This document shows, piece by piece, positions 1 to 6,434 of a DNA stretch of 10,849 nt. Position 1 is the stretch's first letter. Each line of letters opens with the position of its first letter. The notes beneath the pieces were generated by a model that saw nothing but the letters and a program-made list of their open reading frames with translations, did not search any database and had not been told where the DNA came from. The position numbers and the translations under genes are program-made. The DNA is from Pseudomonadota bacterium (lineage in GTDB: Bacteria; Pseudomonadota; Gammaproteobacteria; Steroidobacterales; Woeseiaceae): NCBI GenBank assembly GCA_022567775.1, contig JADFGH010000035.1, positions 1 through 10,849 of the forward strand, written 5' to 3'.

Positions 1-462
1 CATCGTGGATGCCGCAACGCTTTGCAGGAGAATCCGTTCTGCGTTCTCGATGTACATTTTATTGAGATCGGAATCATCGTCTTTAAGCATCGGAAACGCT
101 TTGACGTAGCGAAAATCTGCGACGATGACAATGAAACCGGGTGCGGTGGCGAGGCCAGCATAGTTTGGCGTCGGAAACTTCATCTTGAGGCTGGCGCGCA
201 AGCGTTGTTCCGCGACAAAGTAATCGGCGATCTCCTGCTTGACCTCCGGATCCCGGATTACGATATAGTGCCAGGGCTGGGCGTTGGCTCCCGATGGCGC
301 ATGCCGCGCCGCTTCCAGGACCATTTCATAATGCTCTTTTGGCATTTCGTATTCAGGATCGAATTGTCGGGTAGTAATTCGATTGCGGGCAATATCGATA
401 AAATGATCATACAGTTGGCGGCTGCCGATATTGGGCCGCATCTCGCTGATGGCTGTAGTCAT
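1..462 (-). CDS. Nitroreductase-family FMN oxidoreductase (N-terminal 154 residues, partial)
   Basis: The gene reads leftward and runs off the left edge of the window, still in frame at base 1. The product begins MTTAISEMRPNIGSRQ. Around residues 25-31 it has an R-x-T-T-R-x-F segment, the usual phosphate-binding start of FMN-dependent nitroreductases. Around residues 48-60 it has the motif APSGANAQPWHYIV, the second family signature; this form is close to iodotyrosine-deiodinase-like nitroreductases. Members bind FMN as homodimers and use NAD(P)H to reduce nitro compounds, quinones or halogenated aromatics; the substrate here cannot be told. The start is ATG at 462, preceded by GGAG with 6-base spacing. 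There is no signal peptide, so it is probably cytoplasmic. It is separated from the upstream redox cluster by about 330 bases with its own promoter candidate, so it is likely a separate transcription unit. Family assignment is firm, subfamily tentative. Confidence 0.9.
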   Translation of the reverse strand, partial: MTTAISEMRPNIGSRQLYDHFIDIARNRITTRQFDPEYEMPKEHYEMVLEAARHAPSGANAQPWHYIVIRDPEVKQEIADYFVAEQRLRASLKMKFPTPNYAGLATAPGFIVIVADFRYVKAFPMLKDDDSDLNKMYIENAERILLQSVAASTM

Positions 463-794
463 GTTGCTCTCCGGTGACTTGCCTGTAGGGTGCTATTCCC
501 TACGTATTAAAGTATCGGGGCCAGGGACTGGTCATTATTGGCGTCAATGTACTGGACTTTTCATATCGGTATATGACTGATGACCGGGATATCGATTCGC
601 ATTCGATCGAGGCAAGGCTGAAAATTCCAATGGTGAATGATCGCTACCCCGAACCTTATCTACGTTTCTACACACAGACTGAAGCGAATTTCCAAGAGAT
701 CAGCTCATCGGCAATCAACGGCAGCGAGAGTTGCATCCGGGGCTCGATGCCATCACATCTTTTCCGGCTCTGATCGGCGCACCGAGACTGCGCT
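463..794. other. Intergenic region between nitroreductase and the redox cluster
   Basis: About 330 bases lie between two minus-strand units. The left part holds the nitroreductase promoter candidate and its inverted repeat. A plus-strand open frame at 573-773 (66 codons) has no ribosome binding site and no recognisable product, so it is not called. Short inverted repeats occur at 733-750 (GCATC arms) and around the stop codon of the unknown exported gene (TGCGC arms). Neither is followed by a T-run, so no intrinsic terminator is visible for the redox cluster. Confidence 0.5.
485..522 (-). promoter_or_regulatory. Candidate promoter and inverted-repeat operator of the nitroreductase gene
   Basis: On the minus strand a -10-like TTTAAT lies at 506-511, five of six bases matching the sigma70 consensus. 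A weaker -35-like ATGACC lies 18 bases further upstream, at 530-535, just beyond this span. Immediately downstream of the -10, at 485-503, is a perfect inverted repeat, GTAGGG-N7-CCCTAC. It would cover the predicted transcription start at about 499. That placement suits a repressor operator or a short 5' hairpin. The repeat is seen directly; promoter and operator function are inferred. Confidence 0.35.
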
Positions 795-1874
795 CTAATG
801 CGCAACAAGTTCGGCCACGGCCGCCTCTCCCGGCGGATGTACGATGAATACCTGCGTTAACTTTACATCGAGCGCCGTGGAGATCGCCGTGTTGGCGCCG
901 GTTTCCGGATCAGGATAAGCATCCGCCAGCCGGCGCAAGGCTTTGTACAGGGAAATACCCGAAATCTGCCCGTTACTCAGGTGGTGCGTGGAATCGTTCC
1001 TGATCAGCTGCTTGTACCAGGTATCGACATCGGCATATCCGGCGATCAGCCCCTCGGCACCTGTGGGCGTCAGCTTCAGTTGCAACCGCATGTCGCGAAT
1101 GATCTGGAATGTGGGAACATTGAGGTTCATCCACGGGATCACAACCTCGGCTATCGGTTCGGTCGTGAGCACGGAATCGACTATTTTTCCCCGCGTCTGC
1201 CGAATGAGTTTTGCGCCCCATCGCATGTCGACTCTTTGCGATCCGCCCGACATTACTTTCATGCCGGTCGCGTCAGTCAATAGTCGATCGAGTCCTCGAT
1301 AGAGAGTCACCGTGACATTGTCGTCGTTGGTCAGATCATCGACGCCGGTCAGCTCGATCATCGTCCTGTTGTAACGCCTGTCGGCAATCGCCTTATTCTG
1401 GAAAATGTATTCGACCCCAACCGGGCCTCTGAAGCCAATGATGCAAGCGACGGCACGGTAGACCTCATTATCGATGCCCTGCTCACCATCGGGATGGGTA
1501 AAATCATTCGGTCCTGTTTTGCCGTCGAGATTCAAGCCGTAAGAGAGCGGCCCCTCCGCCTCATAGAAAGGAAATGAGTCCGGATCTGCCGTCGGATGCC
1601 AGGTCTCGATCTCTTGCTTCAGCTGCGTATCGACGACCGTCCTCTTTTCGCTATCGGGGAACAGGACCTCGAACTGTTCGCGAGGACCAGGGTTGAACCC
1701 GTTGGGGCATTCCTGCTTCGCGTCGGGCGTCTGATAGACGGCCCAGAACAGATCGGTCATCACATAGCCGATCGCCCCTTCTCTTGGCGCAATCGGGGCG
1801 CCGCCATCAGCCTGTACCGCAAATGATGCAAGCAAAGCAATGCATATCAGAATCGCCGGCGACCGGTTTTTCAT
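795..1874 (-). CDS. Exported protein of unknown function, last gene of the redox cluster
   Basis: I do not recognise this family. The product of 359 residues begins MKNRSPAILICIALLASF, a typical Sec signal peptide probably cleaved near AVQA-DGG (residues 20-24). The mature part is soluble with no further membrane segment and has two cysteines (about 56 and 144), which could form one disulfide. Around residues 117-135 a loop rich in Asp, Gly and Asn (LDGKTGPNDF, then PDGEQGIDN) resembles a metal-binding or surface loop. The chosen ATG at 1874 has GGGAG 7 bases upstream. An alternative ATG at 1901 adds nine residues, overlaps the upstream stop as TGATG, and has GGAGG 9 bases upstream; it would be translationally coupled. 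Either start leaves the signal peptide intact. The overlap with the secreted-repeat gene says it belongs to the same operon and acts in the periplasm or outside the cell. Confidence 0.8.
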   Translation of the reverse strand: MKNRSPAILICIALLASFAVQADGGAPIAPREGAIGYVMTDLFWAVYQTPDAKQECPNGFNPGPREQFEVLFPDSEKRTVVDTQLKQEIETWHPTADPDSFPFYEAEGPLSYGLNLDGKTGPNDFTHPDGEQGIDNEVYRAVACIIGFRGPVGVEYIFQNKAIADRRYNRTMIELTGVDDLTNDDNVTVTLYRGLDRLLTDATGMKVMSGGSQRVDMRWGAKLIRQTRGKIVDSVLTTEPIAEVVIPWMNLNVPTFQIIRDMRLQLKLTPTGAEGLIAGYADVDTWYKQLIRNDSTHHLSNGQISGISLYKALRRLADAYPDPETGANTAISTALDVKLTQVFIVHPPGEAAVAELVAH

Positions 1875-1900
1875 TGTCTGCTCCCTGTTCGCGACGATCA

Positions 1901-3334
1901 TCAGAGCGTGCCTCCCATGTAATCATCCCTTAACCAAAACGCCTTGAGTCCGTTACGCTGCGCGCGCCATTCGCCGGTACCAGCACCGTTGACATCTCCC
2001 GGCTGCTGGTCGCCGCCGTAGGTGTACACGGGGCGATCACGATAGGCCCACACGCTGAATGCGTCGGCTTGTTCTGCAGCCGCATGATGCCCCGTTTTCG
2101 GATCGATGTTGATGACACTCCATGCCCGACTATTGCTCATGGTGCCAATATCCGCTAACACGTACGGCCAGCTCTTCAGGCATTTGCCGGGGTCGCCGCC
2201 CCCGCACATCGCGAGACGGTAGACCTGCGTATCATTGGGATGCTCGCAGCTCAGTTGATCGACGGAATCATCGCCACAGACATAGGTGTAGATGGTCATG
2301 CCGCGGGAATCGGCCAGCACCTGACCCACCAGCGTGTCCTGAACGGTGAAGTTTGCAGGAATTGATGGGGCCCGTTGTGTGTAAACGTTGCTCCAGCCGG
2401 GAACGTCGCTGCCCTCAAGACTCCAGGACCGTGGGTCCAGGACGTTCGTGTACAGCGGCTGTTGCCTGAAGGCCCACTGCCGCACACCGGGGGAGCGCTC
2501 TATGATTGACCACTCACCCTGCGCCTGAGCCATCGCCGGCGCGGTGACCGGGACCCAGGTCCGCGCGCAATCGGCGTGACACATTGACGTATCTGGCGTG
2601 TCCTGGTCGTAGGCGTAAACGGAATAATTCTTATCCGTCGTGAGCAGGCGACCTACCGTGGTCGTTTTGACAGCGAATCCCGGCGGGATCCTGGATGGCG
2701 GGCCAACAGGGACGCGATTAGCGGGAGAATCACCACCGTAGCGGCGCGTCGTGCCTCCGATTACGTCACCGGGTTCATTATCGAGAACCGAGATGTATAG
2801 CGGCTGCTCGTCAAAAGTCCATTGCCTGGTGCCATCCTTGCGATCGACAACCGTCCATTTGCCGATTTCCTGCGCATCGTCGGCGGCAAGTACCGGCGGC
2901 CAGAGATCCGTACAGCTCGGCCGGCTGTCGAGTTCGGGCAGCAGTATTCCCGGCGGATAGGGACTCATCAGGCCGGCAGTGACGGTACGGACTTCGTCGT
3001 AGCAGGCCGGATTTCCCTGGGTTTCACCACTGTAGCCGTTGCGCAATTTATGCGATGGCCATGTGTACAGTGTGCGGCCGCCGGCATCGGCAAATACCGG
3101 CCCCTCGAGCTCGGTGGCCTCGACACGAAATCCGGGTGGCATCGGCACGCTGACATATTCTTCGACCGAGCCAGGAGTATCTGGTCTGTCCGGCTCCGCG
3201 GCCACCACCATTACTGTCGCAAACATCAGTGCGGCCACGATGAAGTTGCAGCCAGGCCAATGCCTGGTGTCAGACGAGTATTTCACCGATCTCACTGGAC
3301 GTGTTATTGCTCTTGTCACCCCACGAGCGTACAT
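1901..3334 (-). CDS. Exported protein with three COG4315/PF03640-type 'secreted repeat' units
   Basis: The product of up to 477 residues has a hydrophobic export segment at about 29-46 (FIVAALMFATVMVVAA). Three degenerate repeats of about 100-130 residues follow, starting near 66, 218 and 326. Each opens with P-x-(G/N)-F-x-V and a G-x-x-x-x-D strand leading to an aromatic Y-(T/A)-(W/Y) stretch. Each has a central Cys followed by a W-(P/V)-(P/Y) motif (CTDLWPP, CARTWVP, CLKSWPY), and each ends with W-(T/A)-(F/Y)-x-(E/Q/R)-x-P-(L/V)-Y. This is the pattern of the 'secreted repeat of unknown function' lipoprotein family, here in triplicate. Cysteines occur in pairs in the repeats, suggesting disulfides. 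The first ATG overlaps the DUF1552 gene by 65 bases and has a poor ribosome site. A GTG at 3286 (MKYSSDTRHWPG...) would give a more compact signal peptide and may be the real start. The biochemical role of the family is not established; the context suggests extracytoplasmic redox or a surface scaffold. Confidence 0.82.
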   Translation of the reverse strand: MYARGVTRAITRPVRSVKYSSDTRHWPGCNFIVAALMFATVMVVAAEPDRPDTPGSVEEYVSVPMPPGFRVEATELEGPVFADAGGRTLYTWPSHKLRNGYSGETQGNPACYDEVRTVTAGLMSPYPPGILLPELDSRPSCTDLWPPVLAADDAQEIGKWTVVDRKDGTRQWTFDEQPLYISVLDNEPGDVIGGTTRRYGGDSPANRVPVGPPSRIPPGFAVKTTTVGRLLTTDKNYSVYAYDQDTPDTSMCHADCARTWVPVTAPAMAQAQGEWSIIERSPGVRQWAFRQQPLYTNVLDPRSWSLEGSDVPGWSNVYTQRAPSIPANFTVQDTLVGQVLADSRGMTIYTYVCGDDSVDQLSCEHPNDTQVYRLAMCGGGDPGKCLKSWPYVLADIGTMSNSRAWSVINIDPKTGHHAAAEQADAFSVWAYRDRPVYTYGGDQQPGDVNGAGTGEWRAQRNGLKAFWLRDDYMGGTL

Positions 3335-4604
3335 CCAGCCCCATCAAACGCATCGCCGTGTAACCGAGTCGACATCCGGGGCTGCCGCCGCCGTCGATGT
3401 GCAGACCGGTTTTGACTCTGCCGCCAGCGCTGCCGGCACTGAACATCGGAATGCCGTCGATCCCGTGAATCTTGGCGAACGACTGGTCGGTCGTGGCGTA
3501 GATAAAAGCGTTGTCGAGCAACGTCCCATCGCCTTCTTTGAAATCGGCCAGGGCCTGCACGTAGTAGGCCCATTCCTCCATCGCGCGCCGCGTATACCAC
3601 GACACATTGGGTTGGCATTGCTCCGCTTCGACCACGGCTTCCTCGTGGGTCGCGGTGTGGTGCGGTTTGTCATAGCCAGGCTTGGTCGTGGCTGAAAATG
3701 CGGACGCATAGAACATATTGAAGACACGGGTCTGGTCGCAGGCCAGCGCCATCAGCATGAGATCCGTCATCATGCGATGTCGCTTTGCCACCAGGTCCGC
3801 ATCGAGACCGGACGGCAAATCTTCGGGACGATCGGTGACGATACAGGCCTCTCGCGGATCGGGCTTGGTGAGCTGCAGATCGAAGCGACGCTCCAGATCA
3901 CGCAATCCGGTGAAGTATTGATCCAGTCGGGCCCGGTCTTCGGTCCCGAGTTCCCTGCTCAACGAGCGCGTCTCTTCAAGCACGTGCGACAACGAGCTCT
4001 TGCGAACCATGACGCGGGGATCCGGCGTGAACCCGGACGCGTTGGGGTCCTGAAAATCCCCGCCAAACAGCCGCTGGTAAAATCGCAACGGCGACCACTC
4101 CGGTGCATTCACGGAATTACCGTTCTCATAACTGAAACTGTCACGAACATCTCCAGTAGCCGTCGCACTCAGGCTCTGGAAACGCGTTTCGTTACCGATC
4201 TTCCTGGCGACGGTCACGTCGATGGTCTCGCCGGGACGATTCTCGGAAGTCATCGGGGCGATCCCGGATCGCAAAATAACCCAGCCGGAGTGATGACAGA
4301 GGTTCGGGGCAGCGTCCTTGAAAACCTTGTAGTTGGTAAACAGGTTGATGTGCTTCTGGATCGGCGCGAGCGACGCAATTTCCAGCGGCAGATCAAAATT
4401 CGCCCCGGTCTTCTTCGGAACGAAGATCGCCTCGCTCATGCCCAGCCCCCAGGACCAGGTGCCAAAACGCAAAGGCATCGGCGCCCCCGACGCCAGGGCA
4501 GTCCCGTTTTCGTTCAAAAAGCAATCGAGAAGGGGAAGCGCGATGGTCACCGCAGTGCCGTTCAACATGCCTCTTAAGACACGACGTCTGCTCAGCTTGC
4601 TCAT
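3270..4604 (-). CDS. Tat-exported DUF1552 protein
   Basis: The product of 444 residues begins MSKLSRRRVLRGMLNG, with a twin-arginine motif (S-R-R-R-V-L) before a hydrophobic segment (TAVTIALPLLDCF). It is therefore predicted to be exported folded, often a sign of a cofactor or metal site. The body matches the DUF1552 family (PF07586). The His-rich motif H-H-T-A-T-H is at about 315-320, followed by a C-terminal D-x-S-F-A-K-I-H and an A-G-S-A-G-G segment. The family's enzymatic activity is unknown; its conserved His/Asp residues suggest metal binding. The ATG at 4604 is preferred over 4649 because GAGGAG lies 8 bases upstream and the Tat motif then sits at residue 5. It begins 25 bases after the DUF1592 stop. 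DUF1552 genes are typically found right next to DUF1592-type genes, as here, which supports both assignments. Confidence 0.9.
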   Translation of the reverse strand: MSKLSRRRVLRGMLNGTAVTIALPLLDCFLNENGTALASGAPMPLRFGTWSWGLGMSEAIFVPKKTGANFDLPLEIASLAPIQKHINLFTNYKVFKDAAPNLCHHSGWVILRSGIAPMTSENRPGETIDVTVARKIGNETRFQSLSATATGDVRDSFSYENGNSVNAPEWSPLRFYQRLFGGDFQDPNASGFTPDPRVMVRKSSLSHVLEETRSLSRELGTEDRARLDQYFTGLRDLERRFDLQLTKPDPREACIVTDRPEDLPSGLDADLVAKRHRMMTDLMLMALACDQTRVFNMFYASAFSATTKPGYDKPHHTATHEEAVVEAEQCQPNVSWYTRRAMEEWAYYVQALADFKEGDGTLLDNAFIYATTDQSFAKIHGIDGIPMFSAGSAGGRVKTGLHIDGGGSPGCRLGYTAMRLMGLDVRSWGDKSNNTSSEIGEILV

Positions 4605-4612
4605 GTGACAAT

Positions 4613-4618
4613 CTCCTC
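4613..4618 (-). promoter_or_regulatory. Ribosome binding site fixing the DUF1552 start
   Basis: GAGGAG on the minus strand, 8 bases before the ATG at 4604. It selects this start over the in-frame ATG at 4649, which would overlap the DUF1592 gene and push the twin-arginine motif about 20 residues into the protein. Confidence 0.6.
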
Positions 4619-4629
4619 TTCCGTTACCT

Positions 4630-6345
4630 TCATTGCAGGTCCAGGGCAATCCGCGCTGGCGACTTGCCGGTTGCGTTCACAACAGTTTCCGCTGGCCTCT
4701 GATCTGACCTGACTTGCGAGAACGCCCGGCTGTTGGCGATATCCCGCAGCAGGTCCGGCACTTTATAACCGTGCCCGGCAAATCGCTCCAGGAAATGTGC
4801 CAGGATCTCGCGATCATACCGCAATGAGACCGGCCCACCCGTCCCGTAGGCGTACAAGCGGTTGACCAGGCAGTATGGCAGTTTCGGGTGGTCTCGCATG
4901 GCCCTGGTCAAACCATCGACATCTTCGTAAATCACACCATCGAGCTCGCCGCTCGTGTCGAGTGCAACACCGTTCTCTGTTGCCCGGTAACGACCCGCGC
5001 CATCGAAATTCTCGAGTGCAAGACCCATGGGATCCATGATCAGGTGACACCCGGCGCATGACGGATTCGTTGAGTGAATTTGCAGCCGCTCACGGGCAGT
5101 TTTCAAATCGCCAGCCTCCTCGAGCAAAGAAAAGTCCACGTTCGGAGGAGGCGCCGGCACCTTCTGGCACAAAAATAATTCTCGCAGCGCCTTGCCTCGA
5201 AGTGTCGGCGAGCTGCGCACGGCATGCGAATGTGCAGCCAGGAAGCTGACTTGCGTGAGCAAGCCTCTGCGGGAACTGTCCTCTGGAAATTCGTAGGGCA
5301 CCCAGCCGTTGGCAGTGGGCGTGCCGTAGACCGCCGCCAGATTCATCGACATGAACGTGCTGCGGGTGGTGAACAAATCGCGATAGTCCAGACCCCGCGT
5401 AAGGACGTGATCAATCACCGTCCGCAAGGTCTGCTCCCGTGCATCCGCCAGCGTTGCGCCGGTCACCATCGGATAGACGATGGGGTCCTTCGCAAGACTG
5501 GTGAATTCATCGAAGGCCATCATGTCGTCGAAGAAGGCTCGCATGCCGTCTTCAAGACGCGAGCTCGCCAGCATCCGCTCGACGGAGCGCTGCAGGCCCT
5601 CCCCGGTGTAGAGATCGCCACTCGCGGCAGCCAGCAACAAGGCATCGTCAGGCGCCGCGTTCCACAAGAAGAAACTCAAGCGTGACGCCAGGGAGTAGGC
5701 ATTGAGGCGCTCCTGCCCCGGTCTCGCCGGATCGGGCTCGGAGACATCGATAATGAACACCACCTCCGGGCTGATCAGTATTGCCTCAAGCGCCAGGCCC
5801 AGGCCCGCGTAGAAATCCTCCGTCTGATCGGCCGCGGCCTCCGCCACGCCAACCAGCTCAGCCACTCGTGTCTCGCCCAACGGACGACGATACAGAAGAC
5901 GCCCGGTTTCTCTGAGGAACCGGGCCGCGCAGGCAGCGTCGGCTTCCGTCACTGATACCGGCTTGCAGGGAATGAGATAATCGCGATGCTGTTCGTCCAC
6001 CACTTTTTCCGCTACGGACGCGGCGGCCTGCTGAATCTGTTGTATCTGATCGGAGGTAACGCCGACGAAAGCAGCCCCCGAAGCCAGCAGTCCATCGGTC
6101 CGGGTGAGCGGCGGTAACGGCGGCGCCACGCTGTCGCTGATATCGGCACCGAAAATCTGGGCGATCGTATTGGAATACTGTTGTCCCGTCATTAACCGGA
6201 CGCGCAATGGGGACGCACTGTCTTCCGGTTCGACCGGGCCCCTGGAGCAAGCCGCAAGGAGTAAGACTGCCGCCAAAACAGCTCTGAACAGCAAGCGCCC
6301 GCCGGGCGCGGAGCTGAAACGCAATTGATCGCAATAGGTCAACAA
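4630..6345 (-). CDS. DUF1592/DUF1588/DUF1585 lipoprotein with one CxxCH motif
   Basis: The product has 571 residues. A hydrophobic segment ends in a lipobox, LLLAAC, with Cys at 33, so it is a predicted lipoprotein. A DUF1587-like start (RLMTGQQYSNTI, about 50-61) is followed by a DUF1595-like stretch (FLRETGRLLYRRPL, 143-156) and a DUF1592 core (about 213-340). A DUF1588 block follows (RRGLLTQVSFLAAHSHAVR to about 455), then a DUF1585 C-terminus (about 488-545). Within DUF1588 the motif CAGCH (430-434), followed by MDPMGLALENFD, is a c-type haem or metal site typical of these proteins, which were first noted in planctomycetes. Function of the family is unknown; one haem and surface location suggest electron transfer. 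The N-terminus has no ATG. The TTG at 6345 is preferred because GGAGG lies 10 bases upstream. The gene follows the cytochrome gene after 89 bases and precedes its usual partner DUF1552. Confidence 0.9.
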   Translation of the reverse strand: MLTYCDQLRFSSAPGGRLLFRAVLAAVLLLAACSRGPVEPEDSASPLRVRLMTGQQYSNTIAQIFGADISDSVAPPLPPLTRTDGLLASGAAFVGVTSDQIQQIQQAAASVAEKVVDEQHRDYLIPCKPVSVTEADAACAARFLRETGRLLYRRPLGETRVAELVGVAEAAADQTEDFYAGLGLALEAILISPEVVFIIDVSEPDPARPGQERLNAYSLASRLSFFLWNAAPDDALLLAAASGDLYTGEGLQRSVERMLASSRLEDGMRAFFDDMMAFDEFTSLAKDPIVYPMVTGATLADAREQTLRTVIDHVLTRGLDYRDLFTTRSTFMSMNLAAVYGTPTANGWVPYEFPEDSSRRGLLTQVSFLAAHSHAVRSSPTLRGKALRELFLCQKVPAPPPNVDFSLLEEAGDLKTARERLQIHSTNPSCAGCHLIMDPMGLALENFDGAGRYRATENGVALDTSGELDGVIYEDVDGLTRAMRDHPKLPYCLVNRLYAYGTGGPVSLRYDREILAHFLERFAGHGYKVPDLLRDIANSRAFSQVRSDQRPAETVVNATGKSPARIALDLQ

Positions 6346-6355
6346 GCCGCTGTGG

Positions 6356-6360
6356 CCTCC
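6356..6360 (-). promoter_or_regulatory. Ribosome binding site for the TTG start of the DUF1592 gene
   Basis: GGAGG on the minus strand, 10 bases before TTG at 6345. No ATG or GTG occurs in frame between here and the lipobox, so this site decides the start. Confidence 0.5.
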
Positions 6361-6377
6361 GGGATATCAGATCGACA

Positions 6378-6386
6378 ATTATATCA
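6378..6386 (-). promoter_or_regulatory. Candidate internal promoter (extended -10) before the DUF1592 gene
   Basis: On the minus strand the sequence TGATATAAT is a perfect sigma70 -10 hexamer with the extended TGn motif, lying in the 89-base gap between the cytochrome and DUF1592 genes. There is no good -35 at 16-18 bases, as is common for extended -10 promoters. Transcription would start near 6371, giving a leader of about 26 bases with the GGAGG site. If active it would let the four downstream genes be expressed without the cytochrome. Confidence 0.4.
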
Positions 6387-6434
6387 TCGGAACGACCCGT
6401 TGCTCGCTGTAAAGGGTAAGCTACAAGCTGCCTG

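Noticed and set aside
22..477. 151-codon plus-strand open frame at the left edge.
   Set aside because: It is antisense to the nitroreductase gene, whose FMN-binding motifs are clear on the minus strand.
573..773. 66-codon plus-strand open frame in the left intergenic region.
   Set aside because: It has no ribosome binding site, no recognisable product and no supporting context.
3777..4577. Long plus-strand open frame (266 codons) opposite the DUF1552 gene.
   Set aside because: It lies wholly antisense to a gene with clear family motifs; high GC makes such shadow frames common.
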